Assembly (NCBI GenBank): GCA_026873275.1 | Contig: JANTUC010000011.1 | Span: 992,001 to 1,056,000, forward strand | Direction of reading: 5' to 3' | Origin: Pseudopithomyces maydicus | Taxonomy: Eukaryota; Ascomycota; Dothideomycetes; Pleosporales; Didymosphaeriaceae | DNA: 64,000 bases | Shown here: positions 24,636-36,021 of the stretch, piece by piece | Position numbering within the stretch: position 1 is the stretch's first letter | Layout: every line of letters starts with the position of its first letter | The notes under the pieces: model-generated | The model's database searches: none | What the model was told of the DNA's origin: nothing | The model's input: only the letters and a program-made list of their open reading frames with translations | Translations under genes and position numbers: made by a program

Positions 24636-27600
24636 TCAAAAATCATACCCCGTCCCAGCATAAGACGGTCGATATGACTTCTTGGTCTGCACGTCAATAT
24701 CCGTGCCTGCGGTTCTATACCCAGAATCGCCTGTTCCATACCCTTTATCAAACGACGGCAACCCTAGCTGGTACTCTTGTGCCAGTTTTTCTGAATCATG
24801 TGAAGTGGTAGATGTATTGCTCTCGACTGACACGCTACGCTGGTGCAGAGAGGACTGTCGAGGAGGCGGTGATTGAGATACCTTCTTGGCAGAAAAAGCT
24901 ATGTACTGAGTCTGCTGAGTGGTTGGCGTTGTATGTTTTTGATAGGGGTTAGGATATGCCATTGGTGGCTGCGGTTGATACCGCTGGACGGTGCCATTGG
25001 AAGAATAGGTATGATTACCGCAAGCTTCGCTACCAAATTCATTTCCTTGGTGCGAATCGTGCTTTGTATGAGATGCGGTCCGTGGAGTGGGTGGATTAGA
25101 GGCTAGAGGATTGGGAAGCGGTGTTTTGATCGACTGGAGTGCTTGTGGGGCTCCTGGTCTGAGAGCCGCTGGTGGCGAAACACGGCCTACGAAGATCGAT
25201 GCGCGTTCCATACGAATTGGAGGGCTATGCGAAGTAGCAAGAGTTGCATTCGGGGTCGCGGCTGGAGGCGTCAGAGTTTCATGCCGTGCCAATGGAGACT
25301 GTTGCAAAGTTGAAGCATCCGCTTCGGTTTTCGGGTGCAATGGAGGGGTTATGGGAGGAGTATACGCCTTGTATACAGGTCCTCGATTTGGGGATGGTTG
25401 TCTGCTGGTAGGTGCAGACGTAGAGCCGCTATTGGGTGAAGTTTCCCTACTAAGGGGAGGGGAGTAGTATCTCTGGTATTTGTTGAGAATGGCTGGCTTG
25501 TTAGAGCCGGCACGAGATTGGGATGAGGTGCGCGAACGTGATTCGATGTTTGCGTGCGATTGGTGTTGAGGACCGCGGAAGCCAATCATGAGACTTGGAG
25601 GCAATGCGTCGAACGACGGAGGCGAAGACGATGGATTGGAGGTTGAAACAGAAATATTAGGCTTCATGTTGATAGCCTCTATGGGTGCTTCGATATTCAA
25701 TGGTTGAACAAGAAGGTCAAGCGGACGGTAAGTGGTCGGGGGCTGACCGGAGAATCTCGGTACCCTGATGCCGAGGTGAAGTGTGCTTGCAACTGTGGTG
25801 GACTAATGGGAGTCTCCGGAAGACTATTAGATCGCTCGACTATAGGTGGTATCGGTGGAAGGGTCGCGTCTTCGTTAGCCGGGAGCTCGGCAACAAATAC
25901 TGTGGTAGTAGCGACAGAAGAGAAGGTCTCGGTTTGGGACGAAGTTGCGTCAAGTTCGAAGGTGAAATTAGATGTGGTGGTATGGATAGATGGAGCCACG
26001 GATGGGCTTTTTGTACCCTGTGTCTCGGTATTGTGAGGCTTTGGGTATAGGCCTTCTGGACCAACGACAGTTAATCCTTTAAAGGGCGATTCAGATTTTT
26101 TAATCTCCATAGAGAATGTAGCAGGCTCGGATGCTATTATGTTGCTGGTTTTAGGAATCATTGAGTGGCGTTGTACTACAATCTTACGTGCTGGGTGTGT
26201 GTGCGCCACCTTGTGCGGCTGAGCGTTAGGTGCTGATTGAGACACGCTATTATTATCATGCGCTCTCAAGACAGGGTCTTGTGGCTGTGGTTGGGTTTCA
26301 ACTTTAGTAGAAACAACTACTGGAATCGATTGGATATGCTTTGCGGGTGCCATGTGTGTGCTGCTAGCTTTGTGCGCAAATACTGGCACAGCCTGGGTCG
26401 TGGTCGCAGGTTGCCTAGCCAGACGAGGTAACGATTTCTTCGTTTGAATTACTTGCGGTTTTGAAGCAGGTGACAAGTTTTGAATACTGATCGTCTGAGC
26501 TTGATAAATCCCACTGTCCTTCTGCGTAGAGTCGGATATGAATGTCGTGCTGGTTTCCTTGGCGCGAACTTCAGAATTGGCATTTCGACCCCCACTCGGG
26601 GTTGTTGGTGCACTTGAATAACGGTATCTGGATCGAGAGTCTAGTGCTGCTTCCAGACCCTCGTCCTGTTGTGGCGGCAGAGGGGACTTTTGCATGCCAG
26701 GTCCCTGAGGCGGAGTAGCCAGCGTTGTCTTCGTCTTGTGTGGCACCGGAGGTCTCAAGAAACCAGATTGTTGCTGTTGTTGTATGGTATTTTTAAGCGA
26801 AGGCGCCGACTTGGAACCCTGGATAGATGGTCTTGTGGAGGCCGATTGGAGCTGAGGAGCAGGAATGAGAAATAAGCCTGGCGGAGGGTCTTTCCCCATT
26901 AGAACATGGTAGCAAAGACGTTGTTCATCTGCAGACAATGTGAAGAAGTATGGCGTTCCTAAGAAATTCTCTTGGACTTGCCGAGCGTCCAGCTGTGCAC
27001 GTATTAACTGAATTTCTTTCCCATAATTTCGACATAACCACAATAAATCTTTCTTCGGGTCCCATAGCAGGTCTTGGTCGTTGCATAAGTGTACGGTAGT
27101 CTTGACGAGGTATACGATATTCAACCCTTTGATATTGGTGATCTTGCCATCAAGATTCAAGGAAAGCATGGCCTGATTGTTGCGTAGCACGTCGCTCGGT
27201 GGAGTTGCGCATGAGCCTGGATTTGTCAGAGCCAACGTCGAAATGGAAGTACGATATAGCTTACCTGGCGGTATCAAATCCACTTCAATATCCACGTTCT
27301 CTGTGCATGCCACGTCCTTGTATCTCGGTCCAGTCGATACCAGAAGTTTTGAAGAGAACATCGAGTTCATATCTTTTGGCAGTCGCACCCTAAGACAGTC
27401 AACCAGTCGGTTCAATCTGCATTGAGTGCTGCATACCTGGGATCGCTTTGCAACTTCATTTTGATGCGCTGGAAGTCCTTATCGTCGTATACGACGTGTA
27501 TGTCAGGCATCTCTCGTCGTGCTCCTAGACAGAGCATGGCTAAGCTGCCCATGACAGCCCAGTTTGTCTTGCGTGCCTCGAAGAACCTACGGAGCCAGCT

Positions 27601-27663
27601 TGCCGCCGCTAGCAAATTCGCTCGAGGTGCAACTTTGACGGCTTTGCCCCCCTTCTCTTCCAT
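24636..27663 (-). CDS. Nucleotidyltransferase-like protein with long Pro/Ser/Gln-rich tail
   Basis: Exon 1 is 27437-27663; a 47-bp intron (27390-27436) joins SDPR to VRLPKDMNSMF. The rest is one exon to 24636, giving about 993 residues if one base is restored in a run of five G (25738-25742). The N-terminal 230 or so residues form a compact domain: WAVMGSLAMLCLGARREMPD followed by DIHVVYDDKDF and a VDIEVDLIPPG strand, reminiscent of the nucleotidyltransferase fold (G-S near the start, paired acidic residues later). Conserved YLVKT and LWDPKKDLLWLC follow. The remaining 750 residues are low complexity, rich in P, S, T and Q, with Q5-type runs and SPP/TPP motifs. I know this N-terminus only from uncharacterised fungal proteins; enzymatic activity is not established. 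Confidence 0.7.
25738..25742. other. Apparent one-base loss in a G5 run
   Basis: Reading with one additional base here joins GYRDSPVSP to PTTYRPLDLLVQPLN without a break. No intron with acceptable splice sites repairs the frame. It is either a sequencing/assembly indel or a real frameshift. Confidence 0.65.
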
Positions 27664-29220
27664 TTCTTGTAATCCTCCACATCGTAGTGTCTTTGATTCT
27701 CACCCATGGTATTGAGCGATGGCAGTCTGATTTCTCATACGAGGCGAGGCTCAGGCTCAGCATGTGAATTCGCGGAGATTATTAGCAGTACAGGATTTGA
27801 AGCATAGACATGGGTTTGGGAGGATTGATGAGCAGGTGATGTGGAGCTGATGGATGGGCAACGAGGAGAAGAAGAGAGCACATGTCTTGGCTGCGCCTCT
27901 ACGTGTAGGAAGCCGAACGCCTGCTTTTGGGGTAAGTTTGTTAGGCTGACCACGGAGCATTCCAAACAACGCCCAGCGGGTGTATTTTGTAACAAGCCTA
28001 CAAGGCGGTGACGGCTATTGGTTCTACGAAGGCAACTGGGGACAGGATGGGGAACCGCAGTGCAGGGTCAGGTCAGATGCCGACGCAGCCAAGGAGTACA
28101 TGAAGATGAAGAATGCGACTTGATTCGCTGTATAGACTACAACTAGTTGGGTTACCAGGGTTGCGGTATCGCTTGTGAGTGTGCAAGGGTGGAGTGGGCC
28201 AGCTCGGAAGGCTGAGTGCTTATTATTAGCAGCGGGATGCCCGTGGAGCAGCGTGCGGCTGCGGCTGCACTGTGTCGGCGGCATCATCAACGTGCTAAGC
28301 ACGCGACAGCTGGGCCCATTTGGGTGGCCCCTCATTTGGAAAAAGAAGTGTGTACAAGGAAAAAGGCCACAAGAACATGTATGCAGTTCTCGTCTCGCTC
28401 CGACCAGGCGCAGGATGTCCTAGCTCGCAAGGTGTTGCCACGCATCATCTCGCACGGCGCTTCTGCGAATTACCGCAAAAGCTCGGTGACGATGGCATTT
28501 TCCGAATTCCGGATGGTTGGCGTGTGCAGCTTTCGGAGAGTGGGCATGTTTGATGACAGCGCCCAAGCCAACAGTCCAGGCGGACAAAAACGCACAGTGG
28601 GCAATGCTTTGGCGTCGCGCTGGTGTGCCTGAAGTCATGTTTCGTTTACTGATGATATATCGACGTTTCAGCAGACACAAAAGGAAGGAATGGGGGTGCA
28701 GTTTCACGCGGGCCGAGCTGATGTCAGAGTGGTGGTGCTGCAATTCAGAAACGACAGCGTGGTAGACTACCACGGGGACGACGAGATGGTGAGTAGCTGG
28801 ATGGAGTGGATGTAAGTGAGTGGATGAGTGTATGAGGAGGGTGCGGGTGTAATCGAGAAGCCCTGGAGGGCAAGAGCACACGAGGTGTGAGGTTCCTAAT
28901 CGATAAAGCGAGAAGAACAACATCGGAAGGAGCTCACTACATACAACACATTTGGACTAACTCCTTCCAAGGGTGGGATGCCGTTCCTACCTGGGTAATC
29001 GATAGACTACACTAGAGCATGGGACAGAGCCCTGGAACGTGTGAGAGAGAATGAGAATGAGAAAGCAATCAACAATCCCAGGTTCCTAATCGATAAGCCG
29101 CCGCGCTAGGCCCAGTGGGGTCACCGCCTGCAGAAAAAAAGCTACCACATGTACTGGGCATCCGGCGGGCTTGGGAACAACGGCAAATAAAAGAACGAGG
29201 GCTCCGTTCTGACAGTCGCC
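27664..29220. other. Divergent intergenic region
   Basis: About 1.56 kb between the nucleotidyltransferase-like gene (minus) and ESF1 (plus), so it should hold both promoters. The open frames here have no recognisable domain. A 16-bp repeat lies in the ESF1-proximal part (28891-28906 and 29081-29096). Confidence 0.6.
28891..29096 (+). repeat. Repeated 16-bp motif upstream of ESF1
   Basis: GGTTCCTAATCGATAA occurs at 28891-28906 and again at 29081-29096, the second about 125 bp before the ESF1 start codon. A related string ending TAATCGATA lies between them at about 28982-29003. These could be binding sites or a decayed local duplication; the sequence alone does not decide. Confidence 0.5.
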
Positions 29221-31302
29221 ATGCCATTGCCCAAGCGCCAGACAGTCCCCAAGGCGGGAAGCACCCAGCCATCCGCCGACAGCAGATTCGCCGCTTTCGA
29301 AACCGATCCCAAGTTCCGACTTCCCTCCAAGAAGCAGGCCAAGACGAAACTCGATCCTCGATTCTCGCGCTTGCGCACCGATTCCGATTTCTACAACAAA
29401 GCTTCCGTCGACCGCTACGGCCGCCCCATAGCCAAAGATGCAGGCAGGAAGAACCTGGAGCGCATGTATGAGCTCGATTCCGAGCAAAGCGACCCGGACA
29501 GCGACCCCGACCACCACCGCCCGTCCACAGACAACAAGAGAGACAGGGCTGTCTTGCGCGAGCTCGCTAAAGCGAACAAGCGCGGCCTCGACCCCATCCG
29601 CGACGGCGGTCTGTCGTCTTCTTCGGAAGAGAGCGACGACGACCAAGATGCAACCGACGACGAAGTTGACGTTGAAGATCAGACAGAACTGGCCGGACAA
29701 GGAAACGAGGTGCCCATGGGCCAGGTCACGGCCAGATTGGCCGCTGTGAATATGGACTGGGACAGCATCCGAGCCACAGACATCATGGCCGTCGCAAACT
29801 CATTCGTGCCCGCCGACGGCCGCATACTAAACGTTACCATATACCCCAGCGAGTTCGGACAACAGCGATTGCAGCGCGAGGCCATCGAAGGCCCACCGAA
29901 AGATATCTTCAGTGCAGCTGCAAAAACCCGTGCCAAGGACATCGACAACGTCGACGACCTGGGAGCGTCCGACTCGGAACATGACCCTCAAGCCGACGCC
30001 GACGCGCTCAACGAGCCCGATGCTGACGACTTCGATTCAAAGGCGCTGCGGACATATCAGCTCGACCGTCTGCGCTACTACTATGCCTTGGTAACCTGCT
30101 CGTCCCCCCACGTTGCAAAGGCCATATACGACAACATGGATGGGCGCGAGTACCTCTCCAGTGCCAATTTCTTCGACTTGCGCTTCGTGCCCGACCAAGT
30201 CGACTTTGACGAGGAGCCCCACGACGTGTGCGAGGCATTGCCCAATGGATACAAGCCTAATGAATTCGTGACTGACGCCTTGTCGCATTCCAAAGTCAAG
30301 CTGACGTGGGACGCCGACGACACAACACGAAAGGAAGTGCAGAAGCGGGCCTTTTCGAGAAAAGAGATAGACGAGAACGAACTCCAGGCCTACCTCGGGA
30401 CCGATTCATCCCAAGACGAAGACGAAGATGAGACCGGCAAGACTGACAAGGCTGCCAGTTTGCGTGCAGCCCTTGGCCTAGACACCGCTGCCAAATCGTC
30501 TCAAAAGAAATCGAAATCTTCGTCCAAGAAAGACCGAGACATGAGGAAGCCCGATACAGAGATGGAAGTCACCTTCACCTCGGGTTTCTCCGCCAATGGG
30601 GCCAAAGGGTCCGTCTTTGAAAATGAGCCCGAAGAGAATACACTGGAAAAATACCAGCGTAAAGTACGAGAACGGAAGCAGAAGCGAAAAGAACGGGCCA
30701 AGGCTATCAAAGAAGGTCGGGATCCCGACGTGGAGCCCGTGGCCGAGGATGCCGCGCCTGCTGAAGCAACTGGAGACGATCCCTGGAACGACCCATTTTT
30801 CGCCTCGGATCCGGAAGAGGAGAAGGCCCTGGAGATCAAGGCTAACAAAGAAAAGAGAGCGAAGAAACGAGAAGAGCGTGAAAAGCAGGAAAAGGCATCG
30901 GCTGAGGAGCGTGCCAACTTGGAATTGCTCATGGTCGACGAAAAGGACTCGAAAATGCAGCATTTCGACATGAATGACGTTATCAAGGCAGAAAAAGCCA
31001 AGAAGAAGGGGAAGAAGAACAAGAAGGCCGCTCAGGAAGTTCCCGTAGACAATTTCGAGATGAATACGAACGACCCTCGCTTTGCTCAGCTATTCGAAAG
31101 CCATGATTTTGCGATTGACCCGACAAATCCCAGGTTCAAGGATACTGCTGGTATGAAAAAGTTACTAGAAGAGGGTCGTAAGAAGAGAAAACACGAAAGA
31201 GAAGATGAGCCTGAGCAGAAAAGGGTGAAGAAGGAGACGATTGGCGGGCCGGATGACCTGAAGAAATTAGCCGCCAGGGTCAAGGCGAAGTCGAAGAGGT
31301 AG
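29221..31302 (+). CDS. esf1: Pre-rRNA-processing protein ESF1
   Basis: A single 693-residue open frame with no intron. It shows the ESF1 layout: an N-terminal DSRFAAF..DPKFRLP and KLDPRFSRL block, acidic stretches around residues 85-160, a central conserved domain (residues about 170-390) including SIRATDIMAVANSFVP and YYYALVTCSSPHVAKAIYDN with the MDGREYLSS element, long lysine/glutamate-rich linkers, and a C-terminal NUC153 motif NDPRFAQLF.SHDFAIDPTNPRF at about residues 618-640. In yeast Esf1 works in the nucleolus in early 18S rRNA processing as part of the small-subunit processome. Length and order match the family. The many basic clusters (KKSKSSSKK, KKKGKKNKK) are plausible nucleolar localisation signals. 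Confidence 0.95.
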   Translation: MPLPKRQTVPKAGSTQPSADSRFAAFETDPKFRLPSKKQAKTKLDPRFSRLRTDSDFYNKASVDRYGRPIAKDAGRKNLERMYELDSEQSDPDSDPDHHRPSTDNKRDRAVLRELAKANKRGLDPIRDGGLSSSSEESDDDQDATDDEVDVEDQTELAGQGNEVPMGQVTARLAAVNMDWDSIRATDIMAVANSFVPADGRILNVTIYPSEFGQQRLQREAIEGPPKDIFSAAAKTRAKDIDNVDDLGASDSEHDPQADADALNEPDADDFDSKALRTYQLDRLRYYYALVTCSSPHVAKAIYDNMDGREYLSSANFFDLRFVPDQVDFDEEPHDVCEALPNGYKPNEFVTDALSHSKVKLTWDADDTTRKEVQKRAFSRKEIDENELQAYLGTDSSQDEDEDETGKTDKAASLRAALGLDTAAKSSQKKSKSSSKKDRDMRKPDTEMEVTFTSGFSANGAKGSVFENEPEENTLEKYQRKVRERKQKRKERAKAIKEGRDPDVEPVAEDAAPAEATGDDPWNDPFFASDPEEEKALEIKANKEKRAKKREEREKQEKASAEERANLELLMVDEKDSKMQHFDMNDVIKAEKAKKKGKKNKKAAQEVPVDNFEMNTNDPRFAQLFESHDFAIDPTNPRFKDTAGMKKLLEEGRKKRKHEREDEPEQKRVKKETIGGPDDLKKLAARVKAKSKR

Positions 31303-31633
31303 ATATCCCGCGCATGTAATACCCAACTTCACGTTTTATCTTTGAGATTCGGATCCTGGGGCGTGTAATAGTTTGCGATCATTTCCCATGGCTTCTAATC
31401 GGGTAGCAACTCACCATATGTGATGTCAGTCAATGTCACCTGGGTTGGTCGCTCCTTTCAAGTTCGCCCGTCACGCTAGGCGTAACCCTCCAGTTTGCAC
31501 GACTTCTTTTCATCAAACAAGCCGCCAGCATAACCCCCTAGATTAGGCCTTCTCTCAGTCTCCTCAACCTTCCACTCCTCTATGTGATGCTTCCTGCGAA
31601 GTTCGAGTCCTATTCCCACCAACCGAACTATTC
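31303..31633. other. Intergenic, promoter of the following gene
   Basis: About 330 bp between ESF1 and the downstream membrane-protein gene, both on the plus strand. CT-rich stretches around 31500-31580 resemble fungal promoter pyrimidine tracts. No other feature is seen. Confidence 0.5.
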
Positions 31634-32852
31634 ATGCCAGCCCCGTGGGTTCTCTTCGACAGCTCCGAAGCTTACGGCGGTGACTGCACCTCACGTGCAG
31701 ACCCCGACATTGCCGGAATTGGCGTAAGGATCTCTTAGCAAGCACAAAGCGCGTGCTCACGCGTTTCTAGGTGGTGCTCTCATTCGTCCTGGCAAGCGTC
31801 TTGACCTCTGTAACGTCAATCCTTGCCATGATTCTAGACCAAGCATTTGACTCCAAGGGCCATTTCACTTTCCATGCACCAATCCAATATATACGTGACC
31901 GCGTCTTGGAGACAGAGTGGAAGAAGAATTATGCGTGGCGTCCGTTCCTAGACCCGCTCATACTTGGTTTGGGTGATCAGCAGTTGATTACAGGCTACGC
32001 CGTCCTCTTGAGCGGCTGGATGAAGGTGTGCCATCGTCGATTCTGTGGCAATGTGTCTGCACTATCGTCGTGCCACCCTTGTATAATCAAGTACTAAGCT
32101 TGTGCCAGGTTTTTCAAAACTCCTTCCAAGTTCAAAGCGCCCATTTCGTCCTTGTTTTGTATATCTGCGCACTCTCCTCGTCTTCCCATCTCGCTGCTCT
32201 GATCACCTTACGCAAATACTTCCGGCGCTACCGCCTCATTGCTAAGATTCGCCTCTCGCTCGTCATCGTCTTCGCATGCTTTTTGCTCTGTTCCATGATT
32301 GCAGCTATCGCCATGCCCGAAGTGGTACGCCTCACCCCTTACGGCTCAATGGAGAAGCAGCCTCGGGTCCACCGCCTATCATTTCTCGTTCCTATGATCT
32401 TCATTATTTTGGGCTTTTCCACCGCCCTGGTGTGCATCATGTGGACGCCACAAAGCAAAAGCATATCGCCACGCGGCACCAACATATGGAATCAAGACGG
32501 TCGCGGTGCACAGCGGCCACAGCATGTGCTGAGACAATTTACTAGGACGACTTCGGCTGCGATTCCGGCCAATGTTGGCCTGACCTTATTCTACATATTA
32601 TTTCTGAATCCACTGATTGCGTTTATCATCCAGTTAGTATTAGCGGTGCTATCTGTCATATTGGTCTTGAGTCAAAAGTTTTCGGTACCGGAGGAACCGG
32701 AGAGATGGTGTGGCTTGCAGGATAAGGGCGAGAATGTGTGGGGATTTGGTCAGACACTGAGTGTGGTCATGCTGCTACTTCCAGCGATGAGTGCGACACA
32801 GACGTATTTGGAGGGAGGCAGCACATCACGGAAGGAAAGAAGCCGTGATTAG
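31634..32852 (+). CDS. Fungal multi-pass integral membrane protein, function unknown
   Basis: Three exons (31634-31723, 31771-32025, 32109-32852) give 362 residues. The introns (47 and 83 bp) have good GT-AG ends, and the second has a TACTAAG branch site. The protein starts with a short extracellular-type stretch (DCTSRADPDIAGIG). About seven hydrophobic helices follow, for example VVLSFVLASVLTSVTSILAM, FVLVLYICALSSSSHLAALI, LSLVIVFACFLLCSMIAAIA and FLVPMIFIILGFSTALVCIM. The ADPDIAGIGV start is common in a fungal family of unknown role that lies in the plasma membrane or endomembranes. I do not see catalytic motifs. It could be a sensor or a small-solute transporter, but nothing in the sequence decides. 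Confidence 0.82.
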
Positions 32853-33082
32853 ATGTCCGATATAAGAAGAGTTGGAAGCAGCAGCATGGACTTTGGCACG
32901 ATATCACGCAGAAAATGCGCCCAAGTAACTGAGATGCGTTCACATTATTTAGGTACTTTGCTGGATATTCTTTGCTCCTCGCTTGTCCTTGTTCGTATGC
33001 ACCGACAGTGAATGATTGGTCGAAGAGTCGTCATTTGCAATCAATGAATCACTATCCAAGTACCCACATGATGGGCCAAAAT

Positions 33083-36021
33083 CTAATAAACAATTCTTTT
33101 CTCCCACAATGGTGCCTCCTCCACGCTTCCCTCTATCCACTCCACTTTGCCCTTCTCATTGACCACTGCCCCTTCGTCTGTGATATCTACCCCATTATCT
33201 GCCAACTTTCCTCTCAAATCATGGACCTCCCTCGCACTAACACCCAACGCATCCCTCGCCAACCAGATAACTGGTGGTTCTGCCACTACCGCTGGATGCA
33301 AATACGCTTTTCGCGCATCTTGCGCATCATACGCCTGCACAGGCTCCCTAAACCGAGGATTCAATCCCGCAGACAGCTCAGCTGCCGACTGTGCCTGTGG
33401 CTTGAAAATGCGCTGGAACATCGAACGCTTCCCCGGTGTCCCTACCAGATCTGCAATGTCCTCCCTCCCCACGCCGTTCCGGTACTCGATCGTCGAAAAG
33501 TAGGCAGCTGTCCCGGACACAAGGCCACTTCCATCGGGCCCACTCGTGATGATTTCGTCTTTAGCTTCATACCCTGGGTGCATGTCGCCGGTGTTGCACG
33601 TCGCGGCGTGGTCGTTCTGCTCGGCACGACTTGCGCTCTGGCCATGCTGACGGCGCTCGCACTCTTGGAGGAGATTGAGCGGGAGGCTGGAGACGAGCGG
33701 GGCGAGTTTTTCCTCATGGCGATGTGTACGACGACAGTTACGACGATGAGTATTACTTGTAAAACTACGGGGCCGACAGCGACGGCACTAGATCCAATAT
33801 TGATGGCGAAGAGGCCGAGCAAACAGAATTCGGCGAGATATACACCGACCATTAGTTGTTGCATTGCACGGGCGTAGCAGGCACCTTTGGTGTCGACGTC
33901 CGTGGTGTAAACGTATCTAGATAATGAGTTAGCTTCGTTTCGGAAGCTTGGATCGAGCGCAATGAGGGCAGACGCACATCATGTTGTAGCGGTATGCGAG
34001 GTAGATCAGCACCATTCCCACGGTAGAAAAGCCCAGGACCAGCGGTGCTATTATGGCGTAGGAAATGGCAATAACGCCCAAATTCGTCCATTTAGGATAC
34101 TCGCTTCCCCACGACGGTGCCGTCAGTGCCATCCACTTATCGTACTTCTTGCGTGGAGTTCCTGCTAATTTATTGAGTATGAAAATCGCGAAAATCCCGC
34201 CGATATTAAAGAGATAATTTGCTGCTTGTGCCACGCCGTAGAGAACGAAGTACGAGATATAAAAGTTGCTGGCCTTAGGGAGATTCTGGGCTAGCAGAGG
34301 AACTGCTTGAGTCGGATCAGATACAATTTGGGAGGCGACGGCTGTAGCGCCAGAAGTAAATGTCGTGATAAGAAAGACTTGAATAACTTGGAAGGCGAAG
34401 TACCACGTCTGGGTTTGTTGCTCGACTTCGGAGAGGGTAACGGCCCCAGCGAGCTTGGCTACAACTGGTGAGGAGTTAGCTATATCCTGCCTAATTTATA
34501 TGAAGAAGAACTTACACCGACATATGATTGGGACCAAGGCCATGAGAGCTGCGAGAAGCACGGTCGGTAGAAGTCCCGTAACAACCCCTAGAATGACTTG
34601 CGGAATATCGTCAATCCACCGCAGAAACGGCACATTTTCAGTTAAGTAGTTCACGTTGCTGATGATTCCAACAACCGCCACTGGAAAGCTCCAGAAAAGT
34701 ATCATGGCGAAAATGAAGGCTGTTGCGAGACCGCGCCTCAATGACCGGTCCCAAGCATTCATCTTCAAATTCTTCCATATAATCTCTCCTGGTAGGATGC
34801 CCCACTGGCGAGCCACAAATGTCGCGGGCTTGTCATGTATTGTGATTGTGCTGGCCGCTTGCGCAGCAGCCATAGTTTCAAACTCAATGAAAACGGCATC
34901 AAGTAATTTCTCCTTTCCTGCAATGTGAGAACGCTGGCTTGCTTGCAGTTCTGGAAGACGTTCCCTGAGATGGTCTGTCGCATGGTCTATAGTGTCTACT
35001 TTCTGCCCAACCAATAGTTTTAGTCTGTGCCTCGGTCGATCTTTCGAAGAGAGAAACTGATCCCATGATGTTGGCTTTGGTTGTCCTACCTGGCCATCTG
35101 TGGCCCTATCACGTCCTTTCATCTCCTTCGTGGCTTGCTTAACGGCCTTTTTGATAAGTTTAATCTCGGCACTCTCTAGCTTGAGCGCTGTTTCGTTGAT
35201 ATCCTCAACTTCGTCTTCCAAGTCTGTAAAGTTGGATACGAGCCAGATTTGAGAAACCCCACGAAACATGCTGTGGAGACACCGGTGCTCGAGATACTCC
35301 TGTGGGACATTTGTGAAGAGCACCGTTCGGGAGGATATTCGGGAAGCGTTCCAAGCGGAAAGAAGGTAGGCCTGCCGTATCTTGATCAAGTAAGATAGTT
35401 CCCGCCATATCAGATATAGCACGAAGCCTGTGGCGCTAATGTTAGGTTCTCCCGTTCAAATTCAATATCTAGAAATATTAAACTGACCAAAAAATATCCA
35501 TGCAATGAATGCGTGGGCAAAAAATCTGGATGGCTGCGCCACGTTTACTAAAAGACAAAATATCCAAGTCTTTCTGACCAGCGCCGCCCGTCGCGTTGAC
35601 GGGAAAGAGGACAGGCCAGGTTATTAGACAGCCTACAAATCCCATGAAGACCATCATCTTGAAAAAGCGAACGTAGAGGTATCCATCGAGAGATTGGTGA
35701 TTAAGAATGAATTCATCGTTCGTAGCCCGAAAGTCGGAAATCCAGCCAAAAAGGCCTGGTTTAGAAGCCGGTCGAGTTTTTTCACTATTTTACTGATCAG
35801 TACAGAACGTTGTCGAAGAGAAAAGCCATCCGGCCAACCTACTAATCCGTTAACTTGTCGTGGAATGTTCGCGGTTGGTACAGACGCTGCTGCTTCCTGC
35901 GCAGAATGAAAAAGGCACCGACATAGACAGCTGCGAGCGCGACGCAGGGAACCAGGGTGGATACGAATGCGGATATGGATGATGAAGAGTTTCGATGGCT
36001 ACCTGCCTGTTGTTCCGACAT
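33083..36021 (-). CDS. CSC1/RSN1-type (OSCA/TMEM63, DUF221) membrane channel
   Basis: Five exons (35855-36021, 35488-35784, 34516-35427, 33978-34464, 33083-33916) give about 898 residues once two frame breaks are allowed for. The N-terminal section has membrane segments (STLVPCVALAAVYVGAFFIL, RFFKMMVFMGFVGC) and the conserved NHQSLDGYLY. The cytosolic domain begins SRISSRTVLFTNVP and ends with the FVARQWGILPGEIIW segment. The conserved pore region follows: FVAKLAGAVTLSEVEQQTQ, GVAQAANYLFNIGG and GFSTVGMVLIYLAYRYN. Yeast Csc1 and plant OSCA are osmotically or mechanically gated calcium-permeable channels; that role is inferred here. The frame breaks are an extra base in T3 at 35554-35556 and a missing base in T5 at 33707-33711. 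The introns have CTAAC-type branch sites except the first (TACTGAT). Confidence 0.85.
33707..33711. other. Apparent one-base loss in a T5 run (CSC1-like gene)
   Basis: The last membrane helix (VVLQVILIVVTVVVHIAMRK) and the conserved KLAPLVSSLPLNLL segment are in different frames. One more base in this run joins them exactly. An alternative 44-bp intron would delete part of the final helix and is less likely. Confidence 0.7.
35554..35556. other. Apparent one-base gain in a T3 run (CSC1-like gene)
   Basis: Reading one base fewer gives the family-typical DILSFSNVAQPSRFFAHAFI. As written, the frame runs into a stop shortly after. Confidence 0.65.

Noticed and set aside
27390..27436. Frameshift between SDPR and VRLPKDM in the nucleotidyltransferase-like gene
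   Set aside because: A 47-bp GT-AG intron with a CTTAG acceptor explains it and restores the conserved sequence, so it is not a break.
28420..28923. 167-residue minus-strand frame in the ESF1 upstream region
   Set aside because: No recognisable domain, His/Ser-rich composition, no splice-linked conserved segments.
30478..31022. Long open frames antisense to ESF1 (161 and 173 residues)
   Set aside because: They mirror the lysine/glutamate-rich codons of ESF1 and show no domain; codon-bias shadows.
33678..33750. A 44-bp intron to explain the CSC1-like break
   Set aside because: The splice would keep the frame but remove most of the last membrane helix, which reads as a well-formed conserved segment; a one-base loss in the T5 run is the simpler explanation.
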